DNA from: a virus
Direction: 5' to 3' (one strand)
Virus record (IMG/VR): IMGVR_UViG_3300017917_004195
Coordinates: 1 to 20,329 of that record
Length of the DNA stretch: 20,329 nt
Shown: one piece after another, positions 1 through 5,330 of the stretch
Layout: the number at the start of each line of letters is the position of its first letter
Position numbering within the stretch: position 1 is the first letter of the stretch
Program-made: the position numbers and the translations under genes
The notes under the pieces: model-generated
Seen by the model: the letters and a program-made list of their open reading frames with translations, nothing else
Database searches by the model: none
What the model was told of the DNA's origin: nothing

Positions 1-60
1 AATAAAAATAATTATAATCAATTACACCATAAATGTTCTCCTAAAAAACATAGACGATAA
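1..60 (+). CDS. 3' end of an upstream gene (partial)
   Basis: From the first base the frame is open and ends in TAA at 58-60, giving a C-terminal tail that finishes HHKCSPKKHRR. The stop overlaps the next start in the arrangement TAATG, which is also used at 9759 and 13184 in this genome, so I read it as the end of an upstream gene. Only 19 codons are visible and no function can be given. It could instead be non-coding leader; the basic, His-rich tail and the overlap are the only support. Confidence 0.45.
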   Translation, partial: NKNNYNQLHHKCSPKKHRR

Positions 61-266
61 TGGAATTAATATCAAGTTATAATATAGAAATTGAATTAAC
101 TTTGGAGCAACGATTGGAATTAGCTGAGAAGTCATACTCAATGTTTGATATACTTGATTTTGGTGTAGGGATTAAATCTATTATGCCTATGGAAAACTAC
201 CACAATATGATAGACACCTACTACCCAGGCATACCTAGAAAAACTATTGTAAAAGTTATCATATGA
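60..266 (+). CDS. Small protein of unknown function (68 aa)
   Basis: An ATG-started frame of 68 codons. It lies directly upstream of the ClpP-like gene and overlaps it by 4 nt (ATGA), so the two are probably translated together. The protein is mildly acidic with an N-terminal predicted helix (LTLEQRLELAEKSY) and no membrane segment or signal peptide. An in-frame stop at 51-53 limits upstream extension, which supports the chosen start. I do not recognise a family. The tight coupling makes a role linked to the protease (adaptor or regulator) possible, but that is only positional inference. Confidence 0.7.
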   Translation: MELISSYNIEIELTLEQRLELAEKSYSMFDILDFGVGIKSIMPMENYHNMIDTYYPGIPRKTIVKVII

Positions 267-835
267 CAAATAGGAAAAATAGATATTTTGATAGAGAAGA
301 TCAATTTAGAAGTATTGTTTTAAGTAATGATATTGATAATGAGAGTGTTGAAGAAACAATCCAATTTTTACTAGATGTTAATGAATATGATGATGAACAA
401 GAATCAGTAACTAAAGATTATGAACGTAAACCCGTTAAATTAATAGTTAATAGTTTTGGTGGAGTAATTTATGATGGATTTGCACTAGTAGGAGTAATTG
501 AAAATTCTACTACCCCAATACACACATACTGTTATGGATATGCTATGTCAATGGGGTTACCAATATTTACTTCTGGTCATAAACGAATAGCAAGTAAATA
601 CGCTACATTCATGTACCATGAAGCTTTAAATAATTACCCCCAGTATGATAAATTATCTATTATCAAAGATGATTTAGATGAATGTAATCGTATAATGAAA
701 CAATACGACTCAATTTTGTTAGAAAAATCAAATTTAACCCAAAAACAACTTGATGATACTAAAAAATCAAGACGTGATTGGTATTTCACAGCTAATGAAG
801 CATTAAAATATGGAATTGTAGATGAAATAATATAG
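263..835 (+). CDS. clpP: ClpP-family serine protease (peptidase S14)
   Basis: A 190-aa ClpP-like protease. The oxyanion-loop motif appears as NSFGG (63-67) where bacterial ClpP usually has NSPGG. The nucleophile lies in YGYAMSMG (Ser96), the histidine in FMYHE (His119), and the aspartate in SRRDWYFTANEA (Asp172), matching the Asp-bearing RDxFxSAxEA block near the ClpP C-terminus. The end, YGIVDEI, matches the family pattern. The triad looks intact, so it should be active. Length is close to a mature ClpP subunit, and there is no scaffold or ATPase partner in view. Phage S14 proteins act either as prohead proteases or as ClpP homologues working with host ClpX/ClpA. No capsid genes are visible, so the role is open. 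It overlaps the upstream 68-aa gene by 4 nt. Confidence 0.9.
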   Translation: MTNRKNRYFDREDQFRSIVLSNDIDNESVEETIQFLLDVNEYDDEQESVTKDYERKPVKLIVNSFGGVIYDGFALVGVIENSTTPIHTYCYGYAMSMGLPIFTSGHKRIASKYATFMYHEALNNYPQYDKLSIIKDDLDECNRIMKQYDSILLEKSNLTQKQLDDTKKSRRDWYFTANEALKYGIVDEII

Positions 836-870
836 TGTGTGATATTTATTACAAACAAACACATAATATT

Positions 871-1110
871 ATGAAAAAAACAATTTTATTACTCTCTATC
901 TTATCATTGGTAGCTTGTACCCCACCAATGAAATCCGAATCAAATAAATGTAACTGCACCCCAGGACATTGTTGTGCTGATACTGTTACTGTTAAAGAAA
1001 ACTTCCCTTCTTATCCTGAATTTCAGATGGAAGAAAATACTATTTTTGATGAGCCTTTTCCAACTCACCATTATGAAGAAATCCCGGATAATAATGAAGA
1101 GATACTTTAA
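871..1110 (+). CDS. Small lipoprotein, possible outer spanin
   Basis: A 79-aa protein with a lipoprotein signal peptide: N-terminal MKKT, a hydrophobic stretch (ILLLSILSL) and the lipobox LVAC with the acylated cysteine near residue 19. The mature part, about 60 residues, is Cys-rich at its start (CNCTPGHCC), then acidic and Pro-rich. I chose ATG at 871 because it places the signal peptide at the N-terminus; the frame can be read back to a GTG at 835 but that adds a non-signal leader. The size, lipid anchor and Pro content resemble phage outer spanins (Rz1 type), and a holin-like gene follows. No sequence-level match to a known spanin is claimed. A surface-exclusion lipoprotein is the main alternative. 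Confidence 0.8.
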   Translation: MKKTILLLSILSLVACTPPMKSESNKCNCTPGHCCADTVTVKENFPSYPEFQMEENTIFDEPFPTHHYEEIPDNNEEIL

Positions 1111-1112
1111 TT

Positions 1113-1124
1113 CATATATTTATA
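1113..1124 (+). promoter_or_regulatory. Candidate phage promoter, CATATATTTATA
   Basis: Exact copy of the 12-mer CATATATTTATA in the gap between the lipoprotein and the holin-like gene, 24 nt before the ATG at 1149. The same 12-mer occurs at 2834 and 9368 and near-copies precede other genes. It resembles the Bacteroidota -7 element TAnnTTTG (here TATATTTA), and the phage encodes a late sigma factor that could read it. Not experimentally shown. Confidence 0.5.
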
Positions 1125-1148
1125 ATTAACACACAAATCTTATAAATT

Positions 1149-1433
1149 ATGAAAAATGCAATTAAAACCTTCTTTAGCTGGATAGGAGGTATTTTTAAAG
1201 ATGAAAGTGGTAATCCTTCATCTAAACGTTTAGTTGGTATCATTGCTGGTATTACATTATGTATTACAATGTATCATAATAGTTTTACTACAGTTGATAT
1301 AGCACCCGCTGAATATTTAGTTGATGCTGTAGCATTATTGGCATTTGGTTGCCTAGGACTAGCATCAGTAGATAAAATTTTCGGTAAGAAAATTGGCAGT
1401 GAAGAAGTAAAAGATGAAATTCTTAAAAAGTAA
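1149..1433 (+). CDS. Two-TM holin-like membrane protein
   Basis: A 94-aa protein with an amphipathic N-terminus (FFSWIGGIFKDESG), then two hydrophobic segments at about residues 28-43 (VGIIAGITLCITMY) and 57-74 (LVDAVALLAFGCLGLASV), and a charged C-terminal tail (EEVKDEILKK). Small size, two TM helices and a charged tail fit phage holins, which form the membrane lesion that starts lysis. The KRLVGIIAG...LLAFG...DKIFGKK pattern recalls small membrane proteins of Bacteroidota phages that are often labelled holin, from memory rather than from a search. A perfect terminator follows 23 nt after the stop, so this gene ends a transcription unit. No endolysin is in the window, which keeps the holin call tentative. 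Confidence 0.65.
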   Translation: MKNAIKTFFSWIGGIFKDESGNPSSKRLVGIIAGITLCITMYHNSFTTVDIAPAEYLVDAVALLAFGCLGLASVDKIFGKKIGSEEVKDEILKK

Positions 1434-1455
1434 TTATAGTTCAATTTTTTAAATT

Positions 1456-1480
1456 AGGCTTGCGTTTGCAAGCCTTTTTT
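1456..1480 (+). terminator. Rho-independent terminator
   Basis: Perfect 8-bp stem AGGCTTGC / GCAAGCCT (1456-1463 and 1468-1475), 4-nt loop GTTT, then a run of T to 1480. It sits between the holin-like gene and the next gene and is the clearest GC-rich stem followed by a T-run that I saw in the window. It ends the unit containing the protease, lipoprotein and holin-like genes. Confidence 0.9.
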
Positions 1481-1482
1481 AT

Positions 1483-1492
1483 TATCTTTATA
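1483..1492 (+). promoter_or_regulatory. Candidate promoter right after terminator, TATCTTTATA
   Basis: TATCTTTATA differs by one base from the TATATTTATA core of the other sites. It lies just after the terminator and 2 nt before the GTG start at 1495, where a new transcript must begin. TATCTTTA also matches the first seven positions of the Bacteroidota -7 box TAnnTTTG. If used, the mRNA would start at or inside the start codon. Confidence 0.45.
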
Positions 1493-1494
1493 TA

Positions 1495-1692
1495 GTGAAC
1501 TTAACTGATATTAAGCAATTAGAACAATTATTAATAAAGGAGAAAAAGTCTCCATTAGTAGATAATGCTGTAAAAGAATTGTGGATTGTATTAAACAATA
1601 AAGAAAATAAATACACTAAATTCACTACAGATCAAATAATTAATTATTATACTTCTATTTGCCGTTATGAAAATTATTCGAAAAATAACTAA
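1495..1692 (+). CDS. Small protein of unknown function (65 aa, GTG start)
   Basis: A 65-aa helical, Lys/Asn-rich protein (TDIKQLEQLLIKEKKSP at the N-terminus) with no membrane segment. The GTG start is the first possible start after the terminator and directly follows the candidate promoter. No SD sequence is present. The 3' end overlaps a short downstream reading frame (1667-1762) by 26 nt. I recognise no family. Alternative starts further in would shorten it; if the transcript is leaderless, GTG would be unusual, since leaderless mRNAs prefer ATG. Confidence 0.6.
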   Translation: MNLTDIKQLEQLLIKEKKSPLVDNAVKELWIVLNNKENKYTKFTTDQIINYYTSICRYENYSKNN

Positions 1693-1762
1693 TTGGTGGA
1701 AAACATTTGTTAAAAAACATATAATTGACAAATGTCCACCTGAGTTAGATGATATATTTTAG
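1667..1762 (+). CDS. Very small Trp/Lys-rich protein (31 aa)
   Basis: A 31-codon frame starting at ATG 1667 and ending TAG 1760-1762. The product starts MKIIRKITNWWKTFVKK, a basic amphipathic helix with two adjacent Trp, and ends DKCPPELDDIF. It overlaps the preceding gene by 26 nt in another frame and fills a stretch that would otherwise be empty. The charge-and-Trp pattern is like the N-termini of the proteins at 2173 and 2271, which argues that it is translated. Its stop codon lies inside the left arm of the 17-bp inverted repeat. Function unknown; an amphipathic membrane-surface peptide is an inference. Confidence 0.5.
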   Translation: MKIIRKITNWWKTFVKKHIIDKCPPELDDIF

Positions 1763-1772
1763 TAGGCGTTCT
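1756..1772 (+). repeat. Left arm of a 17-bp perfect inverted repeat
   Basis: ATTTTAGTAGGCGTTCT here is the exact reverse complement of 2176-2192. The arm covers the last codons and stop of the 31-aa gene and the start of the leader of the TM-coiled-coil gene. The GC-containing core (GTAGGCGTTC) stands out from the AT-rich surroundings. Confidence 0.9.
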
Positions 1773-1786
1773 TTGAAATAAAAAAT

Positions 1787-1792
1787 AAGGAG
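1787..1792 (+). promoter_or_regulatory. Shine-Dalgarno sequence (unusual here)
   Basis: AAGGAG lies 9 nt before the ATG at 1802. Most genes in the window have only A/T-rich leaders before the start, as is normal in Bacteroidota, so this strong SD is an exception. It supports the start chosen for the TM-coiled-coil gene. Confidence 0.7.
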
Positions 1793-1801
1793 AAATAAAT
1801 T

Positions 1802-2164
1802 ATGGAAACAACATATTTTGTTTTAGGTATGCTCTCGATTATTGGTGTTATTTTTGTAGCATTAATAGTTTGGGGTATAGTTAAGATTAACGAATTGTCA
1901 AAAATAACTAAACAACATGAAGAAGAGATCAGTAACTTAAATCGCACTTTATGGGAAAATCATCATGATTTACGTGAAGATCTAAATCGTAGAATGGACA
2001 ATATGGATCATCATGCTAATGATTATATCAAAGATCTTAATCGCGAGTTGGATTTAAGATTTAAAGACATATGTGATGAAATTGGTCATACTCGCTCATA
2101 TATTGATTCACGTATCGATAAAGCAACAGGCACATTAGGTGCAAAACAAGTAATTAAAGGATAA
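1802..2164 (+). CDS. TM plus coiled-coil protein, possible inner spanin
   Basis: A 120-aa protein with one N-terminal membrane segment (about residues 5-27, including LSIIGVIFVALIVWGIV) followed by a long charged helical region (about 28-105) with heptad-like spacing, rich in Glu, Asp, Arg and His, and a short C-terminal tail. A single N-terminal TM with an extended periplasmic coiled coil is the architecture of phage inner spanins (Rz type), which would pair with a lipoprotein such as the one at 871. The two genes are not nested as in lambda, and other T4-like phages carry similar unassigned membrane coiled-coil proteins, so this stays an inference. It is preceded by the strongest SD in the window and flanked by the 17-bp inverted repeat. 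Confidence 0.75.
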   Translation: METTYFVLGMLSIIGVIFVALIVWGIVKINELSKITKQHEEEISNLNRTLWENHHDLREDLNRRMDNMDHHANDYIKDLNRELDLRFKDICDEIGHTRSYIDSRIDKATGTLGAKQVIKG

Positions 2165-2172
2165 TATTAACC

Positions 2173-2274
2173 ATGAGAACGCCTACTAAAATTAAAAAAA
2201 TTTGGAAGTGGTTATTGGAAGTTCAACAAATAACCTCTGAAATTCAAAGTAAACAAATGTTCGGAAAATTATGA
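2173..2274 (+). CDS. Very small Trp/Lys-rich protein (33 aa)
   Basis: A 33-codon frame beginning MRTPTKIKKIWKWLLEVQQ and ending in TGA that overlaps the next ATG (ATGA at 2271-2274). This 4-nt overlap, also seen at 263, 4318, 4587 and 5678, is strong support for real translation. The N-terminus is a basic amphipathic helix with two Trp, like the 31-aa protein at 1667. Codons 2-7 lie in the right arm of the inverted repeat, so an RNA duplex between the arms would abut its start codon. Function unknown. Confidence 0.55.
   Translation: MRTPTKIKKIWKWLLEVQQITSEIQSKQMFGKL
2176..2192 (+). repeat. Right arm of the 17-bp perfect inverted repeat
   Basis: AGAACGCCTACTAAAAT, the exact reverse complement of 1756-1772, begins immediately after the ATG of the 33-aa gene. 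The two arms are separated by 403 nt that hold just one gene, the TM-coiled-coil protein. Confidence 0.9.
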
Positions 2275-2819
2275 AATATAAATTACAACGAGTATGGGAG
2301 TTATTTAGATATAACCTCCCTGCATTCTTCAGATCACTTTGGGTATTCCGTAAAGCATTATGGAGTTATCGTTGGTATAGTGGTCATCACGGAGTGTTTG
2401 ATTTTATGTCTGCTGCTATAAAGGACATACACACTAATGTAGAAGAACGAGGTATCGAAGAATGGGTATCGAAAGAAAAGAAAGTAGAAGCCATGAAACG
2501 ATTAGTGTACTTGCTTGATATGTTCAATAATGAAACTTTTATTGAAAAAGCGGAGAAAGAACTAGGATTAGAAATGGTATTTCGTAATCGTTTTGTTGCT
2601 CTAGAAGATCGACCCGGTTATTTTGAAATGGTAAATGACCTTACAAAAGAAGAATGTAAAACTAATGAGCGAATATTAAAAAGAGCTCATGATATACAAT
2701 CAAAAGGCTGGAAGGAACTCATTCATTTAATTAATGGACAGGATTATTCTAAATTTAAAAAAGAAATTGATTTCCTAGAACAATTCGATGGATCAGGTAT
2801 TCGTGGATGGTGGGATTAA
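2271..2819 (+). CDS. Conserved-looking phage protein of unknown function (182 aa)
   Basis: A 182-aa protein with a basic, aromatic-rich N-terminus (WELFRYNLPAFFRSLWVF...WSYRWYSGHHG), a helical acidic middle, and a C-terminus ending FDGSGIRGWWD. The closing GWWD with an SG-rich lead-in is reminiscent of unassigned proteins in large myophages, from memory. The aromatic/basic N-terminus could lie on a membrane but is not a clean TM segment. Its ATG overlaps the stop of the 33-aa gene, so the two should be co-translated. No catalytic motif is visible and I give no function. Confidence 0.85.
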   Translation: MKYKLQRVWELFRYNLPAFFRSLWVFRKALWSYRWYSGHHGVFDFMSAAIKDIHTNVEERGIEEWVSKEKKVEAMKRLVYLLDMFNNETFIEKAEKELGLEMVFRNRFVALEDRPGYFEMVNDLTKEECKTNERILKRAHDIQSKGWKELIHLINGQDYSKFKKEIDFLEQFDGSGIRGWWD

Positions 2820-2833
2820 TCTCTTCGAATCCG

Positions 2834-2845
2834 CATATATTTATA
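2834..2845 (+). promoter_or_regulatory. Candidate phage promoter, CATATATTTATA
   Basis: Exact 12-mer copy placed only 4 nt (TACC) before the ATG at 2850. If it is a -10/-7 element, transcription would start within a few bases of the start codon and the mRNA would be leaderless. Confidence 0.55.
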
Positions 2846-2849
2846 TACC

Positions 2850-3281
2850 ATGGATATTAATGATTTGTTTAAGTTATTTTCTGATGAAGACAAGGAATTA
2901 TCTAAAGACAAACCTCCTGTTTTAGATTTTACTGAACATCCTGTATATTGGGTAGGAATGTTTACTAAAATTATTAAAAACCATAAAGGATTTGATTTAT
3001 ATATTAAACAAATTTTCAATAAACTTACCCCAGAACTAGAAGTTGAAATAGAAAAAATGGAAGAACTTGGGGACTGGGTTACTTTTAATAGAGCATGGTA
3101 TTATATAGAAAAAATTGACCTAAACTCAGAATTCCATTATGAACATTTAATATCTAGTGGAACTAAAGATACTTTATTTGCCTTAGAAATAACAATAGCT
3201 CATTTTGAACGTTTTGAAGAATATGAAAAATGTGCACATCTTTATAAAATAAAAAAGGAACTTCAAGATTTTATTAAATAA
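2850..3281 (+). CDS. Protein of unknown function with a UVR-like C-terminal helix pair (143 aa)
   Basis: A 143-aa acidic, helical protein. The N-terminal third is charged (LFSDEDKELSKD), the middle has aromatic residues (HPVYWVGMFTK, WVTFNRAWYYIEK), and the C-terminus (FERFEEYEKCAHLYKIKKEL, about residues 120-139) fits the loose pattern of the UVR/UvrB-UvrC helical hairpin (EEYEkAaxLrxxIxxL). That pattern is common and does not by itself show DNA repair. The start is preceded by a candidate promoter 4 nt away, with no SD. I recognise no family. Confidence 0.8.
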   Translation: MDINDLFKLFSDEDKELSKDKPPVLDFTEHPVYWVGMFTKIIKNHKGFDLYIKQIFNKLTPELEVEIEKMEELGDWVTFNRAWYYIEKIDLNSEFHYEHLISSGTKDTLFALEITIAHFERFEEYEKCAHLYKIKKELQDFIK

Positions 3282-3328
3282 ACTTGGGTTAACTCAACTA
3301 TTACATTACATTAAATACAAAATAATTT

Positions 3329-3526
3329 ATGAAAAACAGAGACACAGTTTTAAAAAAACTAGATTCAATCGAAGCAGGATTAAATGCTTTGCGTTTTATG
3401 GTACAACGTCAAGAACCTGTAACAGATTTTGTTGCTCGAATAGAACAAACCCGTGAGCTTGTAGATCAAGTTAAAGGATACATTGAAAATGAACCTATTG
3501 CTGGAACAGAATTAAACAGAATCTAA
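3329..3526 (+). CDS. Small helical protein of unknown function (65 aa)
   Basis: A 65-aa almost entirely helical protein with heptad-like hydrophobics (VLKKLDSIEAGLNALRFMVQ, then VARIEQTRELVDQVKGYIEN), suggesting a short coiled-coil or helical hairpin that oligomerises. There is no TM segment. It follows a 47-nt spacer without a recognised promoter and lies 18 nt before the HD-domain gene, with an A-rich leader and no SD. Function unknown. Confidence 0.75.
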   Translation: MKNRDTVLKKLDSIEAGLNALRFMVQRQEPVTDFVARIEQTRELVDQVKGYIENEPIAGTELNRI

Positions 3527-3544
3527 AAATAAAAAATAAAAGTT

Positions 3545-4321
3545 ATGAAATTAACAGCAGAAGAAATCCAAAATAATTGGATTGATTTAGAAGAAACCAT
3601 TAAAACATTTATTAGTGAACCTCGCCGCTCACAACTACTTGATTTTTATTCCCAATATTCAGAACGTATTATGATGATGCCTGCATCTCATAAAAAAGAA
3701 TATCATAATGCATTTCCTGGGGGATATGTTGATCACGTACTAAGAGTAATAGATTGTGCTCTTAAATTAAATGATGTTTGGACTGAAATGGGAGTAGATG
3801 ATTCTACTTACACTAAAGAAGAATTAGTATTTGCTGCTTTAAATCATGACTTAGGTAAATTAGGAGATAATGAATATGAATCATATATCCCACAAACTGA
3901 CCAATGGCGTAAAGATAAATTAGGTGAGGATTACACATTTAATAATAAACTTGCATTTGCATCAGTACCAGACAGAGGATTATTTTTACTTCAACAACAT
4001 GGAATTAAGTATACATTCAATGAAATGATTACTATTCAAACTCATGATGGTTTATATGATGAAGGTAATAAAAAATATCTAATGTCATGGTCTCCTGAGC
4101 AAAAACCACGTACTGCTTTACCGTTTATTGTTCACCAAGCAGATTTAATGGCTGCTCGTATTGAATTTGAACGTGAATGGTTACCTAAATTTAAAGAAAA
4201 TACTACTAAGAATTTTAAAATAGATGCTAAACCTTCTTCTGATAAAAAACTTCCTATTAAAACTAAAGCTTTAGGAAGTGTTAAAAGTGAAAGTTTAAAA
4301 AATATGTTAGATAGTTTATGA
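3545..4321 (+). CDS. HD-domain metal-dependent phosphohydrolase
   Basis: A 258-aa protein with a recognisable HD fold. Candidate metal ligands are His64 in GGYVDHVLRV, the signature His101-Asp102 in AALNHDLGKLG, His152 (QQHGIK) and/or His167 (IQTHDG), and Asp200 in VHQADLMAARIE. His54 in EYHNAFPGG precedes the first ligand, as in many HD proteins that begin HHA(F/Y)xGGLxxH. HD enzymes hydrolyse nucleotides, cyclic or signalling nucleotides, or phosphate esters; the substrate cannot be read here. The last 45 residues are Lys/Ser-rich and probably flexible. It overlaps the next gene by 4 nt (ATGA) and stands two genes before the late sigma factor. A dNTPase/nucleotidase or an enzyme degrading a host alarm nucleotide are both possible. 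Confidence 0.85.
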   Translation: MKLTAEEIQNNWIDLEETIKTFISEPRRSQLLDFYSQYSERIMMMPASHKKEYHNAFPGGYVDHVLRVIDCALKLNDVWTEMGVDDSTYTKEELVFAALNHDLGKLGDNEYESYIPQTDQWRKDKLGEDYTFNNKLAFASVPDRGLFLLQQHGIKYTFNEMITIQTHDGLYDEGNKKYLMSWSPEQKPRTALPFIVHQADLMAARIEFEREWLPKFKENTTKNFKIDAKPSSDKKLPIKTKALGSVKSESLKNMLDSL

Positions 4322-4590
4322 TTTGGATAATTACCATATTAAGTTGTTTAGTAATAGTATTAGGATATGCTACTTATAATCTTCTTAAAAAAAACGAACA
4401 AGCAGAAGATATTATAATATCATACGAAAACTATATATCTAATTTAGGTAGTATACTTTCAAAAGCTAGTGATAAATTAAAAGAAATTGATAATAAAGGG
4501 TTATTTGATAGTGACGATGAAATCGGCTGGTTTTTTAAACATGTAAAAGAAATACAGGAAGACCTGAATAACTTTAATCCTAACCGATGA
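4318..4590 (+). CDS. Small membrane-anchored protein of unknown function (90 aa)
   Basis: A 90-aa protein with an N-terminal membrane segment (residues 2-20, IWIITILSCLVIVLGYATY) followed by a helical, acidic domain. That domain carries the pattern KLKEIDNKGLFDSDDEIGWF then FKHVKEIQEDLNNF. A soluble domain of the type LxxVDxxxxFexDDEVGxxF is familiar to me from T4-like marine phages as an unassigned conserved protein (memory, not a search). It overlaps the HD gene and the sigma-factor gene by 4 nt each, so the three are translationally coupled. Function unknown; the TM anchor puts the acidic domain at the membrane. Confidence 0.8.
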   Translation: MIWIITILSCLVIVLGYATYNLLKKNEQAEDIIISYENYISNLGSILSKASDKLKEIDNKGLFDSDDEIGWFFKHVKEIQEDLNNFNPNR

Positions 4591-5300
4591 TGACCTTGCT
4601 AATAGAACCAAAACCAAAAAAGAATACTGTATATTTTACTCAAGATACAGAAAATGCTATTATTTTATATAATAGTACTTTAGATACTGATATAAAAAGT
4701 AAAATTTACCGTGAACGTATTCATTATGCTTTCTTTAAACTAACAGAAAATATTATCCACACTTTTAAGTTTTATTATACTGAAGTAGATAATATTGAGG
4801 ATTTACAGCATGAAGTAATAACATTTTTACTTTCCAAAATCCATTTGTTTAACCCAGAAAAAGGAGCTAAAGCATATTCTTATTTTGGTACTATTGCTAA
4901 ACGTTATCTTATTTTATACAATACTAAAAACTATAAAAAACGTGTAGATTCTGTTCCTGTAGAAGATATAGAACAAGATGAATCCCATTCATATTCACTT
5001 GATGAAAATCTAAAAAATGAATTTCTATCTAATTATATAGATGAATTCGTAACCTATTGTAGTAACAATATATATGATCTTTTTCCTAAAGACTCAGATG
5101 CTCAAATTGCAGATGCTATATTAGAATTATTTCGTAAACGAGAAAATATAGATATTTTTAATAAAAAAGCATTATATATTTACATAAGAGAAATGGTAGA
5201 TGCTAAAACTCCTAAAATAACTAAAATAGCAAATCAATTATATTCTATATTTAAACGTGGATATACTCATAATCTTGAAAATGGGTATATAAAATTCTAA
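4587..5300 (+). CDS. T4 gp55-like late-transcription sigma factor
   Basis: A 237-aa protein matching the T4-type late sigma factor family. Sigma region-2-like signals are NIEDLQHEVITFLLSKI (about 69-85) followed by FNPEKGAKAYSYFGTIAKRY (88-107), the compact equivalent of region 2.1-2.3 with its aromatic DNA-melting residues. The basic stretch NYKKRVDS follows. T4 gp55 is about 185 aa, so this version is longer, with a C-terminal helical part (about 150-230, including IREMVDAKTPKITKIANQLY) that could be a helix-turn-helix-like or coactivator-binding region. In T4, gp55 directs host RNA polymerase to late promoters with the sliding clamp. Its place just before the baseplate genes fits that role. 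Start ATGATG overlaps the preceding stop; either ATG may be used. Confidence 0.85.
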   Translation: MMTLLIEPKPKKNTVYFTQDTENAIILYNSTLDTDIKSKIYRERIHYAFFKLTENIIHTFKFYYTEVDNIEDLQHEVITFLLSKIHLFNPEKGAKAYSYFGTIAKRYLILYNTKNYKKRVDSVPVEDIEQDESHSYSLDENLKNEFLSNYIDEFVTYCSNNIYDLFPKDSDAQIADAILELFRKRENIDIFNKKALYIYIREMVDAKTPKITKIANQLYSIFKRGYTHNLENGYIKF

Positions 5301-5308
5301 TTATATCT

Positions 5309-5318
5309 CATATTTATA
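5309..5318 (+). promoter_or_regulatory. Candidate late promoter before baseplate genes (CATATTTATA)
   Basis: CATATTTATA is the 12-mer of the other sites with one TA step missing; the TATTTATA core at 5311-5318 is kept. It lies in the 30-nt gap between the sigma factor and the first gene of the baseplate block, 12 nt before the ATG at 5331. Confidence 0.5.
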
Positions 5319-5330
5319 TAAAAATATATT

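Noticed and set aside
634-864. Reverse-strand frame opposite the ClpP gene
   Set aside because: It lies wholly antisense to a gene with clear ClpP motifs, and shows no independent protein features. The other minus-strand frames (1759-1947, 2816-3019, 6936-7343, 7713-8060, 11143-11361, 15819-16007) are rejected for the same reason.
3286-3299. Near-palindrome TTGGGTTAACTCAA in the gap before the 65-aa gene
   Set aside because: Short and with mismatches; no second copy seen and no promoter or hairpin with T-run near it.
5172-5184. TATATATTTACA inside the sigma-factor gene, a near-match to the promoter element
   Set aside because: It is inside coding sequence, far from a start codon, and misses the final TATA; treated as chance.
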